Source: Paraescarpia echinospica (taxonomy: Eukaryota; Annelida; Polychaeta; Sabellida; Siboglinidae). From it: a stretch of 64,000 nt of DNA. The number at the start of each line of letters is the position of its first letter. The first letter of the stretch is position 1. Below, piece after piece: positions 28,971 through 41,350 of the stretch. The position numbers and the translations under genes were made by a program. Below the pieces are notes generated by a model, which was not told where the DNA came from, did not search any database, and saw only the letters and a list, made by a program, of their open reading frames with translations. The stretch is from assembly GCA_020002185.1 (NCBI GenBank), contig CM034533.1:46784643-46848642 (forward strand), read 5' to 3'.

Positions 28971-31900
28971 TTGAGATTAGATCGCATGGTTTGCAAACTA
29001 CTACTATCAATGAAACGTTGCGCGAATAAAACAGAGAATATTACGTATTTTTTGTTTTGGTTAAAAATTACCGCGTCCAGAGTGTCGTTTGTGTATATTT
29101 CATACGCGAATTGTGCGCATGCGTCAGAATCTAGGTCACGCGTGAGGAAAATGGCGGAAGCGTCTTGCTGTCAAAGTTCTCACTTCAAATATTGATTTAG
29201 CTTTATCGTGGATGATTCTCTGTAGAATTTGACCAAACTACTATAGACAGATAGCAAAAATGGTAGCGCGACAGAATATGCACCCGAGCGAAGAAGTAGA
29301 GTTGAGAAAGTTGCGGATTTTATCAAAGAAGTGGCGCGTGCCGAGAAAACCACCCACAGTCACAGACACAGACGTCACACTCACAGTGGCACAGGTACAG
29401 CTTGTAATTTACATACTAGACTCGAGTGTCAAGTTCGTGCATAGCGAAATTCCGTAACAATGCGGTATTGTGGCAGTTTTACAAAATTTTCCGATGCACG
29501 AACTAGCGGCACTAGTATACGTTGTTTAAAATACAACACTCGCGACACTGACATTCGGCATATATATTGTGTTTTACTTTATGAAAGGATGTGTGAAATG
29601 TTGACGCTGCAGAGACATCTTTTTGGAAGCATTTTCGCTGTACCTTGTACGGAGTATGGTGTTGGATATTGTATGAATTGAAATATTTCACTTGTTCTGA
29701 ATATAATGTAAATTAGAACAATTTAAATAAGTAATCCCTGTTAGGAATAATAGCTGCTTTGACTTTGTTCAAAATGTATCACTTATAGTACTATTGAGTA
29801 TTGTCTATTAAATTAACTTTAAGATATATTAATCCTGCATCGTCATCGAACTTTTTTATCAAGTCTAATTCAAGGTGATAAAATAAATTAAAACATTGTG
29901 TTATTTGTAATTAACTGAACTGTGTGATGTCTCCAAGTCCAAAACAATGGTGTGTCTGGTAAATTTATTTGTTGGACTTCTGAATGTTCAAAGCATTAAG
30001 TTGGATTCTGGAAAACAAACGGCATTGCTTAGTTAGTACATTAACTGTACATGTAGATTGCTTCCTCTATTTATGCCTCTCTCGTGTTTTAGGTAAGGCC
30101 GATGATTGTAACATCCCTCCGAGCAAAAGGCAAAGAAGGTATCTAGTGAGTAGCGTTACTGTGTTATCTGAACTTATTGAGACCTGCTTATTAGTATGGA
30201 ATATTTTTTAAATGTACATTTTGTTTTTTATATTTTTATGTTAATATCAGTGTTCAAGATTACTGCTGGTCAAAGTAATAAATAGCATATAAAAGGAAGG
30301 TGGCTCCTTTGATAGCGACTACGTGTTAGCTTAAAAGCTGACGTGTGAAATATTGGTCACTATTCATGCTATATTTAAAGTGTTTGATTATTGTAAAAAA
30401 TACAATTTATGCTTCTTTGAGTAGATACAATTTTTATTTATGAAACATTAAATGGCTAACTTACATAGCCTCAATAAACATTTACCCAGACAGGTTGGCT
30501 GTTGTCATTTTACCCACATGAGGGATCATCTTCATAATTATTTAAATGTTCTCTAATTTTAGAGCAATTCAGAGTTCAAATTTTACAGAAAGCCAGTAAG
30601 CCGGGTAAGATGACAACAGCCAACCTGTCTGGGTAACTGTTTATTGAGGCCATGTAAGTTAACCGTTTAATTTATCAATTTTTTTGAAATGATGATGGAC
30701 TGCATTTCAGTGATTATGTATATATATGTTACTTCATAAAATCTAACATAGACATTTATTGGGAAACGTTAAACTTAGGTCGAAGATGAAGGTCCGGTCG
30801 CTTGTGCAAGCTGTCATGATTTATTCCTGTTGTATTTGTAGTGTTTAATTTATCATTTTAATTATTAGTAATATTGGTTTTTATTTATGTAATTTAACAT
30901 GAAAATGTTCCATGTTATATTTTGAATCACATATATTTTAACATAATTATCCATAGCTGAGTTTGCCAAAACAATTTTTTGTTCGCAACATCTGCAGAGC
31001 TCTCCCTTCACCATTCACTAGACTTCACCGCTCATCAACATTAAGACCAAAATTGACGGACAAACTATAGCTATACTAGTTCAAAGGCCACAGTCCACAA
31101 CAACTAACTGTCATTGTGAGTTTAGCAGTTGGGTTTTGGCGACTCTTGTGAGGGCCTAACCTTCTCTGTATAAGTTGTGTTGTCTCACTCAAGGCATGCT
31201 CATCTGAATCAGTGGATGACTGTCAGTTGTCACTGTTACTGGCAGTGATGACTGTTGTCTGTAGTCAAAGCATAGACTGTAGTCTACTCTAGTAGAGGGT
31301 TGTTGGGCAGATTCGTATCCATAAGCCATAGGTAAAGCCGTAGCGTGGGAACGTGGGCGTAGAGGGCAAAGGTAAAGACGGCGTGAAAACACAAAATCTC
31401 GGCTAGCCCTACTCTTTACTTTACCCCTCATAGACATACAAACATAATCCTAATAATATCATCCATGCTCATGCCCTGATCCATGACTGACCAGGCATGA
31501 CTAATGTTCATGCCATGAACATGCCCCATCCCATTATGGCTATGTGGCTCATATCCGTAGGCAGCTATCTGTATACATTGTACGGTATTTTTTTTAATTT
31601 GCCCTTTCTTCTAAAGTTGGCAAAGGAAATTGCCGTGACAGGTCTATGGCCATATCATACAGAAGTTACCTCACTTGCGAAACCTAGGCCTGTGTCCTAT
31701 TTGTATGGCTATTGGCTATGCCTGCATGATTTATACTAACTATAGTCTTATACACGACACCATGTGATACAGACAGTAGATATATTATGTTTAAAGAATA
31801 GTCATAACTTTGGGCACAGGACTATTGGCATAAGAAATCTCTAGCCTGTCTTAGGCTGCTTTTTCTTATGTTCCAACATTATTCTTAAAGTAAGTTAGCT

Positions 31901-32431
31901 TGCAATATAATTAATATCAGCTGCAGGAATGTATAACTAGTATGAATGTGTTTATATATTGGGATAAGCTCCTGTAGCATAACTAATATACTTTTTCTGA
32001 AGTATCATTGAGTTATAGAATTATTATTTGTGTACACACATAAAAAAACAAATGTGTTGAGATACAGGGGGTCATTATACTAATGTAGGAACGACCCTAC
32101 ATATGAATCTGTACATTATATGAAACTTGACTTAAAAGCAAACTGTATCTTTTTCAATTCTCAATATATTTTGCAATTGACAATCTTGTTTTATTGCAGC
32201 TGAAGGAAAGTCCTGCTAAAAGAAAACAAAATGCTCTGGTAAATTACAATTTACTCTACAGATTCAGTGCCCATGGCCGGTATCTGGACAAATTATATAT
32301 TAACTGTACATTAATACAGACAATGCCAAGACATATTTGTTTTGTAAATAGTTCCCACCTCAAAATATCTACATATATGAATTAAATAAAATTATGTTCA
32401 CTAATTTAATTTTGTTGCAGGATTTGTGCAA
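28971..32431. other. Host DNA, possibly intronic; isolated splice-like segments only
   Basis: Apart from the MITE at 30452-30666, I see a 45-codon open exon-like start at 29260 ending CAG|GTACAG and several short AG-GT bounded segments. These do not chain in a common phase, so no gene is called. Confidence 0.4.
30452..30666. mobile_element. Hairpin MITE flanked by TTAA
   Basis: Arms of about 65 bases (GCTAACTTACATAGCCTC... and its near-complement ending ATGTAAGTTAACCG) enclose about 85 bases. TTAA occurs at 30448-30451 and 30667-30670, fitting TTAA-targeting elements such as piggyBac-type MITEs. Confidence 0.75.
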
Positions 32432-32499
32432 TAATTTAACAAGATTTTAACAAGATTTAACAACATTGCCATCCAGAGAATTAACTCTAGATGGCAGGT

Positions 32500-35262
32500 G
32501 GACAAGGAAGCCCTTTGGCTTATCGAGAGTCCAACCCTTTTATCTACATATATCCAGCCCTTCTGAGGTATGTGTCGATTTTATTTTTAAACATATTCAC
32601 ACTACTAGCACTCACACAATCATCAGATAATCTGTTCCATTCATTCACAGTCCTTTGTGAAAATGAGAACTTTCTCACGTCTAATCTACACTGCTCCTTT
32701 ACTAATGTAACTTCATGTCCTCTAGTCTTTCTATCTTTCTTAACTGAAAAAAACATATTTCTATCAATATTTTCATAACCATTCAATATTTTAAACACTT
32801 CTATCTGATCTCCTCTCAATCTCCTGGTCTCTAGTGTTGTTAAACCACATTCTTTTAGGCGTTTTTCATAACTAAGATCCCTCAGTTTTGGTATCATTTT
32901 AGTCGTTCTCCACTGTACTCTTTCTAGCATATACATGGATGTCCTTCTTGCGGTATGGCCTCCATGCTTGTATACAATATTCTAAATGAAGCCTAACTAT
33001 TGTTTTGTACAGCGGTATTATTAGTTATTTTTCTTTATATGCTATATTTCGCCTAATCAATCCAAGGATTTGATTTCCCTTTGAAGCTGCAATTCCACAC
33101 TGCTCTGAAACCTTCATGTCAGCACTAATTGTTAGCCCTAAGTCTTTTTCTTTTACAGTAGTACTTAGTACAGTTCCCCCCATTGTATATTCTACATATT
33201 CGTTCCCATGTCCTGTGTGAAGGCATTTACATTTCCCAAAATTGAACAACATTTGCCACTTTTCAGACCATTTGATCAACCTGTCAAGATCATCTTGTAA
33301 ATGCTGTCTATCCCCATCACTTTTAATCCTTCTAAACACTTCTGTATCATCTGCAAATTTCAACACCTTGCTAGCTATATCATCGTCCAAATCGTTTATA
33401 TATATTAAGAATAATATAGGTCCCAGTACTGATCCTTGTGGAAACCCACTCAAAACTGATTTCCAGTTTGAAACCTCCCCATCAACAACTACCCGTTGTC
33501 TTCTGTCAATCAGCCATTTTTCTATCCAGTTAATTATACCATTTCCTATGCCATGGGCTTTAGTTTAAGCAGTAATCTCTGATGTGGCACTTTGTCGAAA
33601 GCTTTTTGAAAATCTAAGTAGATGATATCTACTGGTGATCCATCATCTACCCACTTAGTGATATCTTCGAAAAAACATAACATATTTGTTAAGCATGACC
33701 TCGCTTTTAGAAACCCATGTTGAGATGGGTTTATGAAGTTATGTTTAACAAGAAAATCCACCATGTGATCTTTAATTAGTCTTTCTAATAATTTACAAAT
33801 CACCGATGTTAAACTAACTGGTCTATAATTATTTGACTTGTTTCTCGAACCTTTTTTAAATAATGGTATAATGTTTGCTTCTTTCCATTCTAAAGGAACC
33901 ACTCCCTCTTCTAATGACAAGTTGAAAACTGTTGCAAGCGGTATGCTAATTTGTTCTACAATTTCCACTAGTAGTTTGGGTGGAATACCATCCACTCCAG
34001 GTGATTTATTTTCCTTCATAGCCCTAATTTTCTTAGCTACCATTTCTGGGGTTACAATTAACTGTCTTAAATAGTCTGATTCTGCCCCCTTGAACTTAGC
34101 CTCTGGTACTGGCAGTGAACTAGTGTCTTCTCTGGTAAACACTGAACTAAAATACTCATTTAGGTCTTCTGCCATTAAGAATCCTTCTGATATTATATTT
34201 CCAGCACTATCTTCTAGAGGACCGACCTTATCCTGAACTTTCTGTTTGCTTCGAACATACGCATAAAAACTCTTGCTGTCATGTTTTATATTACAAGCTA
34301 ATTTATGTTCATAGCTTCTCTTTGAATTTCTAATTTCAGCTGTAGCTTGGTTTAGTGCTTCTTTATAAATGTTGTAGTCTTCGTCATTTCCAGTACGTCT
34401 ATATGACTTCCACATCATTTGTTTATACTTAATTTTTCTAATGGCTTCTTTCGATAAGTATTTCTTTCTGGTCCGTTTCCCTTGTTTTTTGAAGGGAACA
34501 AATTTATCTACGATGCACTCTATTTCATTCTTTAAGATATTCCAGCATTCTGTTGCTGTCTTATTCTTCAGTGTATTATTCCAGTCTATCTTTGCTAAAT
34601 ATTTCCTCATTTCCTTATATCTTCCTTTGTGGAAATTTCTCCTGAACTGCTTTTTATTATTTCTTTCTGATTTTACTTTGATGGTAAAATGTATCTGGTT
34701 GTGATCACTACTTCCCAGAGGCTCACATAATTTAACATTGTCAACTAATTCATTCTGTGAGGACAAAACTAAGTCTAACACATTCTCTCCCCTGGTTGGT
34801 TCTAGCACATGTTGAGAAAGGAAACTATCTTGTACTAAAACTAAAAACTTGTGGTCCTCACTACCCATACTCTGTAGAGATTTCCATTTTATATGCCCAT
34901 GGTTAAAATCCCCCATAATAACACAGTCCCGTTTGCTCACTTCCCTTATAGCGTTTTGTATTTTTTCATTCTCTTCTATGCTTATGTTTGGACTTCGATA
35001 AACTAATCCAACCTGTTAACGTTGAGTTTCCTGTAACTATGTTACACCAAACAGCTTCTTCGCAATCTGCTTCTCTGTCTAATTTTATTTCATAAGCCTG
35101 GATAGATTCTTTAATATATAAAATAACTCCACCTCCCCTTCTTCCTATTCTATCTTTCCTAAACATTACATATCCTGTCAGTCCCAATTCGGCATCTGAT
35201 ATATCGGTGGTTGCCCATGATTCGGTTATACCTATTATGTGAGGGTCAATATCTTCTACCAT
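32500..35262 (-). pseudogene. LINE ORF2: endonuclease and reverse transcriptase, broken
   Basis: The endonuclease begins near 35262 (IIGITESWA, RGGGVILYI) and breaks near 35015. It resumes by 34940 with VIMGDFNHG, a core endonuclease motif. The reverse transcriptase has SPGVDGIPPKLL, NYRPVSLTSV, YLDFQKAFDKVPH and, after a one-base shift near 33548, GFPQGSVLGPILFLIYIN and FADDTEVF (palm). A TAA at about 33025 and a small insertion near 32935 interrupt the C-terminal part, which ends ETRRLRGDQIEVFKIL and so on. Sequence style is CR1-clade. It reverse-transcribes the element RNA at nicked target DNA. Confidence 0.88.
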
Positions 35263-35399
35263 AATGTTTAGTTCATTTCTTTTGTTTACTATACTCCTTG
35301 CATTTAAACAAACACATTTATACCCGGCTTCAGAAGTTTTCCAGACTGTTCTTTGCTGAATTATTTTTGCTGCCTTTATCTATGCCTCCAGTTTCAGGC

Positions 35400-36595
35400 T
35401 TCTCTGCGAGTCCCCCCTGCGAATTTAGTTTAAATAGATGCAACCTGTCCCACTGTCAACAGATCGCAGCAGATTCTCTGAGAATACTGCTGCCCCCTTT
35501 CCACTTAGATGGAGGCCATCTCTCATGTACATATCTTCTCTCGCAACAAAGTACCCCATAAATCTATGAATCCCACGCCCTCTTCCTCACACATCTGCTC
35601 AACTAGTGCGTTGATCGCCATCCTCTTACAGTTTCTGTATCTTGCCCCCCTTCCTCCCATTACTTGCAAAATTCCTGAGAGAATAACCTGTTCCACTCTT
35701 GTCTTCTTTAGCTTCCTCACTAGATGTCTGTACTTCTGAACTATCCCAGTTGTTCCCTCCTTGTCTGCATTGTTTGTCCCAACGTGTACTAGTATAGACC
35801 CTCCCTTGCCATGCTCCAATACCTTCTCTACCCTTTCGGTCACATGCTCTATCCTAGCCCCCGGTAGACATACAACAACGTCCTTCCCCTCGCATATAGT
35901 CTTGTCTGTTTTTCTCAGAATTGAATCGCCCATAAACACTCTCTCTTTTCTCCTTGCCCCCTCAATCACTGCCTCGGAGTAGCTCCTCCGTTTGCATATG
36001 TCTGGTTGTTGTCTTTTCCTCTTGTCGTCTTCTTCTCTCCTGTCACATTCTCTTCCATTCCCTTCTTTCCTGTCGCGTTTTCTCTTGTCCCCTTTCCTCC
36101 TGTCATCTTCTCTTCTAGCACATTTACTCTCACTTCCTTTCGTCCCTTCTTTCCTCCCATCACATTTTCTTCTCTCCTCTCCCGTCCCTTTTCCCCGGCT
36201 ACCTCCTTCACTACGGTCACTTTCTCCCCTGTCACCTTCATGCCTGTCATGTTTTCTGTTTTTTGCTGAACACTCTGTCTTCTTCCATCAGTCTTCTGTC
36301 TCACAGTCTTACCAACTGCCTCTGTGGTATCTACCTCGTCACCACCTGTATCGCTGTCGTGTCTCTCCTCGTTCTCTACAGTCTGACTACCTGCTGATCT
36401 ATCCCCACTGGCCCGTTTTCTTTTCCTCTGCCGAACACTTTTCCTCCGTCCCTCTGTTTTCTCAATGTCTTGTTCCTTCACACCGGTCACCTTCCTTCCT
36501 CTCAGTCTCCTTTCTTCAGTCTCCGTGTCACAACTCTGCTCCTTCTGTGTTGTAGAATTCTCAACTCTTTCGTGTGGTGTTTCGTCCATAAGAAT
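35400..36595 (-). pseudogene. LINE ORF1: charged N-terminus plus SGNH esterase domain, broken
   Basis: Start ATG near 36589. The first 190 codons are rich in Lys, Glu, Thr and Gly with many KVTG/NVTG-like repeats. A frame break near 35985 leads into FMGDSILRKTD (Ser block), VHVGTNNAD (Asn block) and GVGFIDLWG, the blocks of an SGNH hydrolase. Another break near 35525 precedes a DGLHLSGKGA block with the catalytic Asp/His. Esterase ORF1s are known from CR1-like LINEs. Confidence 0.78.
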
Positions 36596-36625
36596 TTAGT
36601 TTCGTCCATAAGAATTTATCCTAAA

Positions 36626-38480
36626 TTGGATTTTGTCCCAGATTCCCCATGGCTACATAGCCTCTATTCATGCCACTAAAATTTTACAGAAGTAATTAAA
36701 AAAGATAGCAGCCACTGTAGATTGAAAACATAAAAAATATGAATATTGTTATATTTTGTCAATAAATCAATTTGTATACACAGGTATTGTTTAATAAGGT
36801 GTTGATAACATTTTCTAAATTTGCTTTGTGTCTTTTCTCGGGCATCTGTAACCTACGTACATTTTTCTGTTTGCAGAATCTAAAAAATAAGGTAAAGTTT
36901 TATGAAATTTATTAATATCAGACTAATTGTAACACCTGCTATTCAGCAGCTATTGTCTGTCATATGGCAAGAGCAACCTATAAGTATATGCATTTTATAA
37001 AAACAATGTCTGTTTAATATAATATCTTATAAACACCACTATGACTGGTGTTCTCTGCTTGATATAATACCGTATAAACATCATTATGATTGGTGCTCCT
37101 GACATTTCAGAAGAAATCTCCCATTGAACTTGAAGATACGCTTTGGTGGTGTCAGTTGGGGGCTGATAACGACAACTTTATGACCATGTCTACAAAACAT
37201 GGTTGGTATTTATTGTACATCATTCACTATCTATTCCAGCTGCTTATTCATACAACCATACTGAAATTAAGTGTTTATTGAAGTCTTAAACAACATTGGT
37301 AGGCATACACCTTTTAAAGCAAATACAACACAGTGATTTACAACTACAGTCAAGAGAATTGCACCAGTGGTTTACTCAGGGAACTGTTGTAACATTACAT
37401 GCTATAATCATATTTAATTTAGTTATGCAGTATTATAGGCTGCATTTCTTGTGTTCTGCCTTATTTTAGAGTAAGTTGGCTTGCCCCAAAATTCATTGTA
37501 GAATGTTGCATTAAAATCAATCATAACTATTTTCAATGTATGATGTGGTTAGCATGGTCTCCTCCTAACTCCACCATGTGTATGGCCGAAGCTGGAAGGG
37601 AAGTCTTCTATACACAATGCATTTTCTTCAGCATGTAATAATAATAGGAAAGAAGCTATGTCATTGCAATATATTGCATTGTAATGTAATTGATCCCAGA
37701 CCTGCACACATTTCATTTTGTCGCAGGATTTGTGCACTTTTAACATTGTGGGATTTTGTCTGTTTTGTTTATTGGATTTTCCGGATTCCCCATGGCCACA
37801 TAGCTGCTTCTGTTCAAGCCACTAAAATATGAACCCGAAAAGATAGCAGCAACAATAAATTGAACAAATGTCAATGCATACTTTTATATTTTACTTCAAC
37901 AAATCAATGTGAAGGCACACATTTTGATAATATTTTGTAAATTTACTTTACGCGTGCCAAATGGTATGTTTTCTTATGTCGCACAGGTTGTGGACCATTT
38001 TCAGGTATAGCGCCCCCCTAGCCTATACATTTAGAACTATAAAATACGTCAACTATTGACAAATAGGTAGAGAAATAGAAAAGTAGGTCAAATTTTGTCA
38101 TTTATGGTTACTACACAGTTCTACGACATTCCCATCACGCTGTATGTATTTTTTGTCTCGAAATTTGTTCAACTACTGTGGTACCGCGTGCTTCAAAAAC
38201 GGTTTCTACTAGAAAGATTAGTAGTCGTTCCATACTGAAGGCCGACACCATTTGTTGTAGTTACCATACAGGTCTACTACAACGCTACTACAACGCTTTA
38301 CTATAACAATAGCTAGTGTGGTAGGAAAGGCAACAATAACATCATTTCCAGTAAAGCCCTAGTTCCCTTTACGGTACAGGTCTACGACCTTCATATCATA
38401 GTATAACGCTTTTCTATATCTAGAATTAGGGTGGTGACTCTGGCAGCTCGATAGGTCACTTTCTCGACATATAAAAATCG
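36626..38480. other. Host DNA with a diverged direct duplication
   Basis: GATTCCCCATGGCYACATAGC plus about 150 following bases occur near 36640 and again near 37787, so a stretch of about 1.1 kb appears duplicated. An exon-like segment at 37111-37201 (after GACATTTCAG) is open, but its donor is weak. Nothing else can be supported. Confidence 0.45.
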
Positions 38481-38483
38481 AAA

Positions 38484-38640
38484 CACTGCCAAGATTATTG
38501 TTGGTGTGACACCTGGGGGCATGTGCTCGTATCTGTCAGACGCATATGGAGGTGCAACCAGTGATCGACAAATCATTGAACGCAGTAATCAACCGACAGA
38601 GGTCGATCCTGGTGATTCTTTAATGGCAGATACGTGCATA
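38484..38640 (+). pseudogene. DDE (IS5/DDE_4-like) transposase fragment of an ISL2EU-type transposon
   Basis: KIIVGVTPGGMCSYLSDAYGG, then SDRQIIERS and DPGDSLMADT, match the central block of DDE_4 transposases (the strand with S-D-x-Y-G-G, then the Asp of MAD). The frame loses similarity after about 38640. It faces the SWIM/YqaJ fragment on the other strand, the two-gene plan of ISL2EU elements. Confidence 0.65.
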
Positions 38641-38689
38641 TTCTGCCAAAGTTGGATGAGTGAGTACAGACGCTTTGTCCTGTCATGTC

Positions 38690-39400
38690 GTCACGCCTTG
38701 TTGCTGCTCGTCCCCGGGTCTCAGTTCCAGCTGGTCATGCTGGTCCTCGGTCGTCGCCGTGATGTTCATGTCACAGAGGAAACACTCCTCTGGTGTCTCC
38801 TTCAAGTAGTCGCGGTCAAGGTTGACCGCCCGTATGTCGGCCAGTTCAAACAACTGCCGGGTGGGATTGTCCTGGGCTTTGGAGTTTAGTCACATACTTC
38901 GAAACTGCTCTGGATACTCCGGCTGATTTCGGAATTCCACAGGACGCAGGTCAAAGTTGTGGACATAGAACTGTCTCTCCTCAACTTCAAGTCCTATATG
39001 TTCACTGGTGACCCAATGTATTTTGGTTTGCCTGATGGAAGGTCTGCAACTGTTGTGTGCACGTTTCGGCAGTCTTGATGCCATCCCTGGCCCTAGTGAG
39101 GGCTAACAGAACTAGCATAACATGCCTGCAGTGTGCATCTGGGCCCATACCCACCGCACACTCACACTGACTCTCGTCAACTACTCCATGACAATCCAGC
39201 TTTACATCCACTTTGTACACATAACGTTTGATCATCTCGACACTCACACGTCCTTGAATGAATGTTTCACCGTCTTTGTGTGAGTGACTTGTGGATTTCA
39301 GGAAGTTGCCATGATACATATACTGTGGTTTTGTGCGTGCCCAGCTTCTGATCAAACAGCTTCAGGTAGTCTGATGCTGTTGACTCGATCACATCAGGTA
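38690..39400 (-). pseudogene. SWIM zinc-finger / YqaJ-type protein fragment, partner gene of the transposon
   Basis: From right to left: QPKYMYHGNFLKSTSHSH-like start, VKLDCHGVVDESQCECAVG and AHCRHVMLVLLAL (SWIM finger CxC...CxH), then, in shifted frames, SEHIGLEVEERQFYVHNFD, NPTRQLFELADIRA and DYLKETPEECFLCDMNIT. Such SWIM proteins with a YqaJ nuclease domain accompany ISL2EU transposases in invertebrates. The nuclease core is absent, probably through the deletion that brought it next to the transposase fragment. Confidence 0.6.
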
Positions 39401-39461
39401 GGTGTACAACACATATTGTAATGTCATTACACAGCATAAGAGTTGTAACAATGTCACACAA

Positions 39462-40849
39462 AATATAATACTGTTTTTTTAAAACACCAACTGTATTGCA
39501 TGCTCATGAATAGTTTTCACTATTGGTGATTTGTTGGAATATGAAAATCCACCATCAACATGATTGAAACGCGATTAAGGTACATGTATGATTGCTGTAA
39601 TGTCATCACACAGTATGTAAGACTAAGAGTTGTAACAATGTCATAAAATAATGTTTTTTTGAATAATACCCACTATATTGCATGCTCATGGTTTTTACAA
39701 TATCAAAATCCACCACAAACATGATCGAAACACCACTAAGATGTACCTTATATGTATGATTGCAGTAGCAAAGTGATTACATGTGACATATCGGGCATTC
39801 CTATCATACGCTTCAAGTCTGCAAAGAAAACAATACAAAGTTAAATAATTGCTCAGATTTATTTTACTCTTTGGACATTGGTGTTATACATACATGTCAC
39901 TAACAGACACAGGTAAAAACAACTATACTAAAACGTGCCATTTGCATCACAGGCTTGACACCTGTCAGTATCAGTCGTAGTCAAAGATGATTCACAATCA
40001 TATCGTGCCTATCCCCCCACCCCCAATAAGCACCTTCCACATACCATAATATGACCACTCTCTAAATCCGGATAGCTCAAGTAATCAAGCAACTGGAAAA
40101 AACCGTACAAAACGTTACATCAACAAGTAAATTAAATATTTTAACACGCACTGTCACATTCATAGCTGTACTTCCTGCATTTATCGCCCATTCACATATC
40201 TTTCGACAAGTTCCCTTTTTCCAGATCCTTTTGCATGACGTTTCCTGAGTTCATCTCTCAGCCAAGCTAGAGATATTCCTCCATACTATGTCATGTTTAT
40301 GACAATTTTACTAAAAACAAATGAAAAGGGTAATCTTGCGTACGTAGTGTTCAACTGATTTTGTTTACCGCGAATTTTGCTGGTCCGGTGACACATAGTG
40401 CCATCTGGCGAACTGAACCATAAACTGACATAACGTCTCTCATTAAGCAGTACCGTTATTTAGTTCAACAACTATCCGCCAAGGACCCCTTTTTGTGTAT
40501 CCGCCAGGGGGGTCATTTAACCAAAAAATAAGCTGTACGAATGTAAGCAGTAATGCCATTTAGTTCACCAACTATTTGTAGTTCATGTCATATCCGCCAG
40601 GGGGCGCTGTTTGTAGTTCATGACTTATCCTCCAGGGATGTCATTTAACCTTGTCTTTTGTCCTGGACCTAGATGTTTGACCTATGACTTTGACCTAGGT
40701 AGAAATGGCATTTGCTCTTCCTCTAATCATAATCATTCCGTACCACGTAAACCACGCCATACACTACACATGTCTGTATCAGTAATATTAGCTAACTGCA
40801 CTTTCCCTTCTACAAACGATGGTAATTCCATTGTTATCGTTATTTCCAT
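39462..40849. other. Host DNA, no gene found
   Basis: A 170-200 base stretch near 39400-39560 (GTAATGTCATTACACAG ... TTGCATGCTCATG) is repeated at 39595-39740. A TATCCGCCAGGGGG-type word repeats near 40497, 40585 and 40625. No exon could be supported. Confidence 0.5.
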
Positions 40850-41350
40850 CCTGGTTTAGAAGCTCTTCGAAGTAGTTTTCCCAGACCTTCAACAATGCTT
40901 CTTGTTCTGTCATTAACTTCCCATTTCTACCCTTGATTACGTCTAAGACTTCACGTCCTTACTATTCTCATCCCTATCTCTGACCATTCTGTATATCATC
41001 TTTTTTCACCATTCTCATCTAGCTTGCTCTACACATCTGCTTCCATGTCACTCCTCGACTTATCAACAGCACACTTTATCGCTTTCTTTTTCTGTCCGTA
41101 TATGAGTAACAACCTTGCATCCTGTTTATTTCCCCTCTCCTTGGTCTTCTGTATTTCTTTTCATGCTTCCTTCTTTTCGCGCACACCTGCAATTTCGTTT
41201 GTCCGTCATCCTTGGTTACTACTTCTAGACACTTCGCCCTTTCCCGGTGTTTTTCCACATTTCTCTGCTGTTACCACAAATGAATCTTTGTACTTTTCCA
41301 TTCTTCCTCCAAACTGCCAACTTCTTCAATCACCCGTTCTTTCTAGTCAG
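40850..41350 (-). pseudogene. RTE-type LINE fragment (linker between endonuclease and RT)
   Basis: On -, with stops and shifts: SLEEEWKS, EIQKTKERGNKQDARLLLI, KCAVDKSRSDMEADV, SKLDENGEK and GRNGKLMTEQEALLKVWENY followed by FEEL. These match the linker ahead of the reverse transcriptase in RTE-like LINEs. Confidence 0.65.

Larger units (their letters stand above)
32432..36625 (-). mobile_element. CR1-type LINE, nearly full length but degenerate
   Basis: From 5' (right) to 3' (left): charged ORF1 N-terminus, SGNH-esterase domain, endonuclease, reverse transcriptase, and a 3' end with about three TTGTTAAAATC-like tail repeats at 32432-32465. Host sequence at 37725-37830 (GCAGGATTTGTGCA ... GGATTCCCCATGG) resembles the DNA on both sides of this block without the LINE, which helps place the edges. 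At least five frame lesions are visible. Both the 5' edge and the count are estimates. Confidence 0.88.

Noticed and set aside
29260..37201. Possible multi-exon host gene on + (segments at 29260-29394, 30093-30138, 32200-32238, 36877-36891, 37111-37201)
   Set aside because: Each segment has AG/GT-like borders, but phases do not chain without stops, and no family is recognisable.
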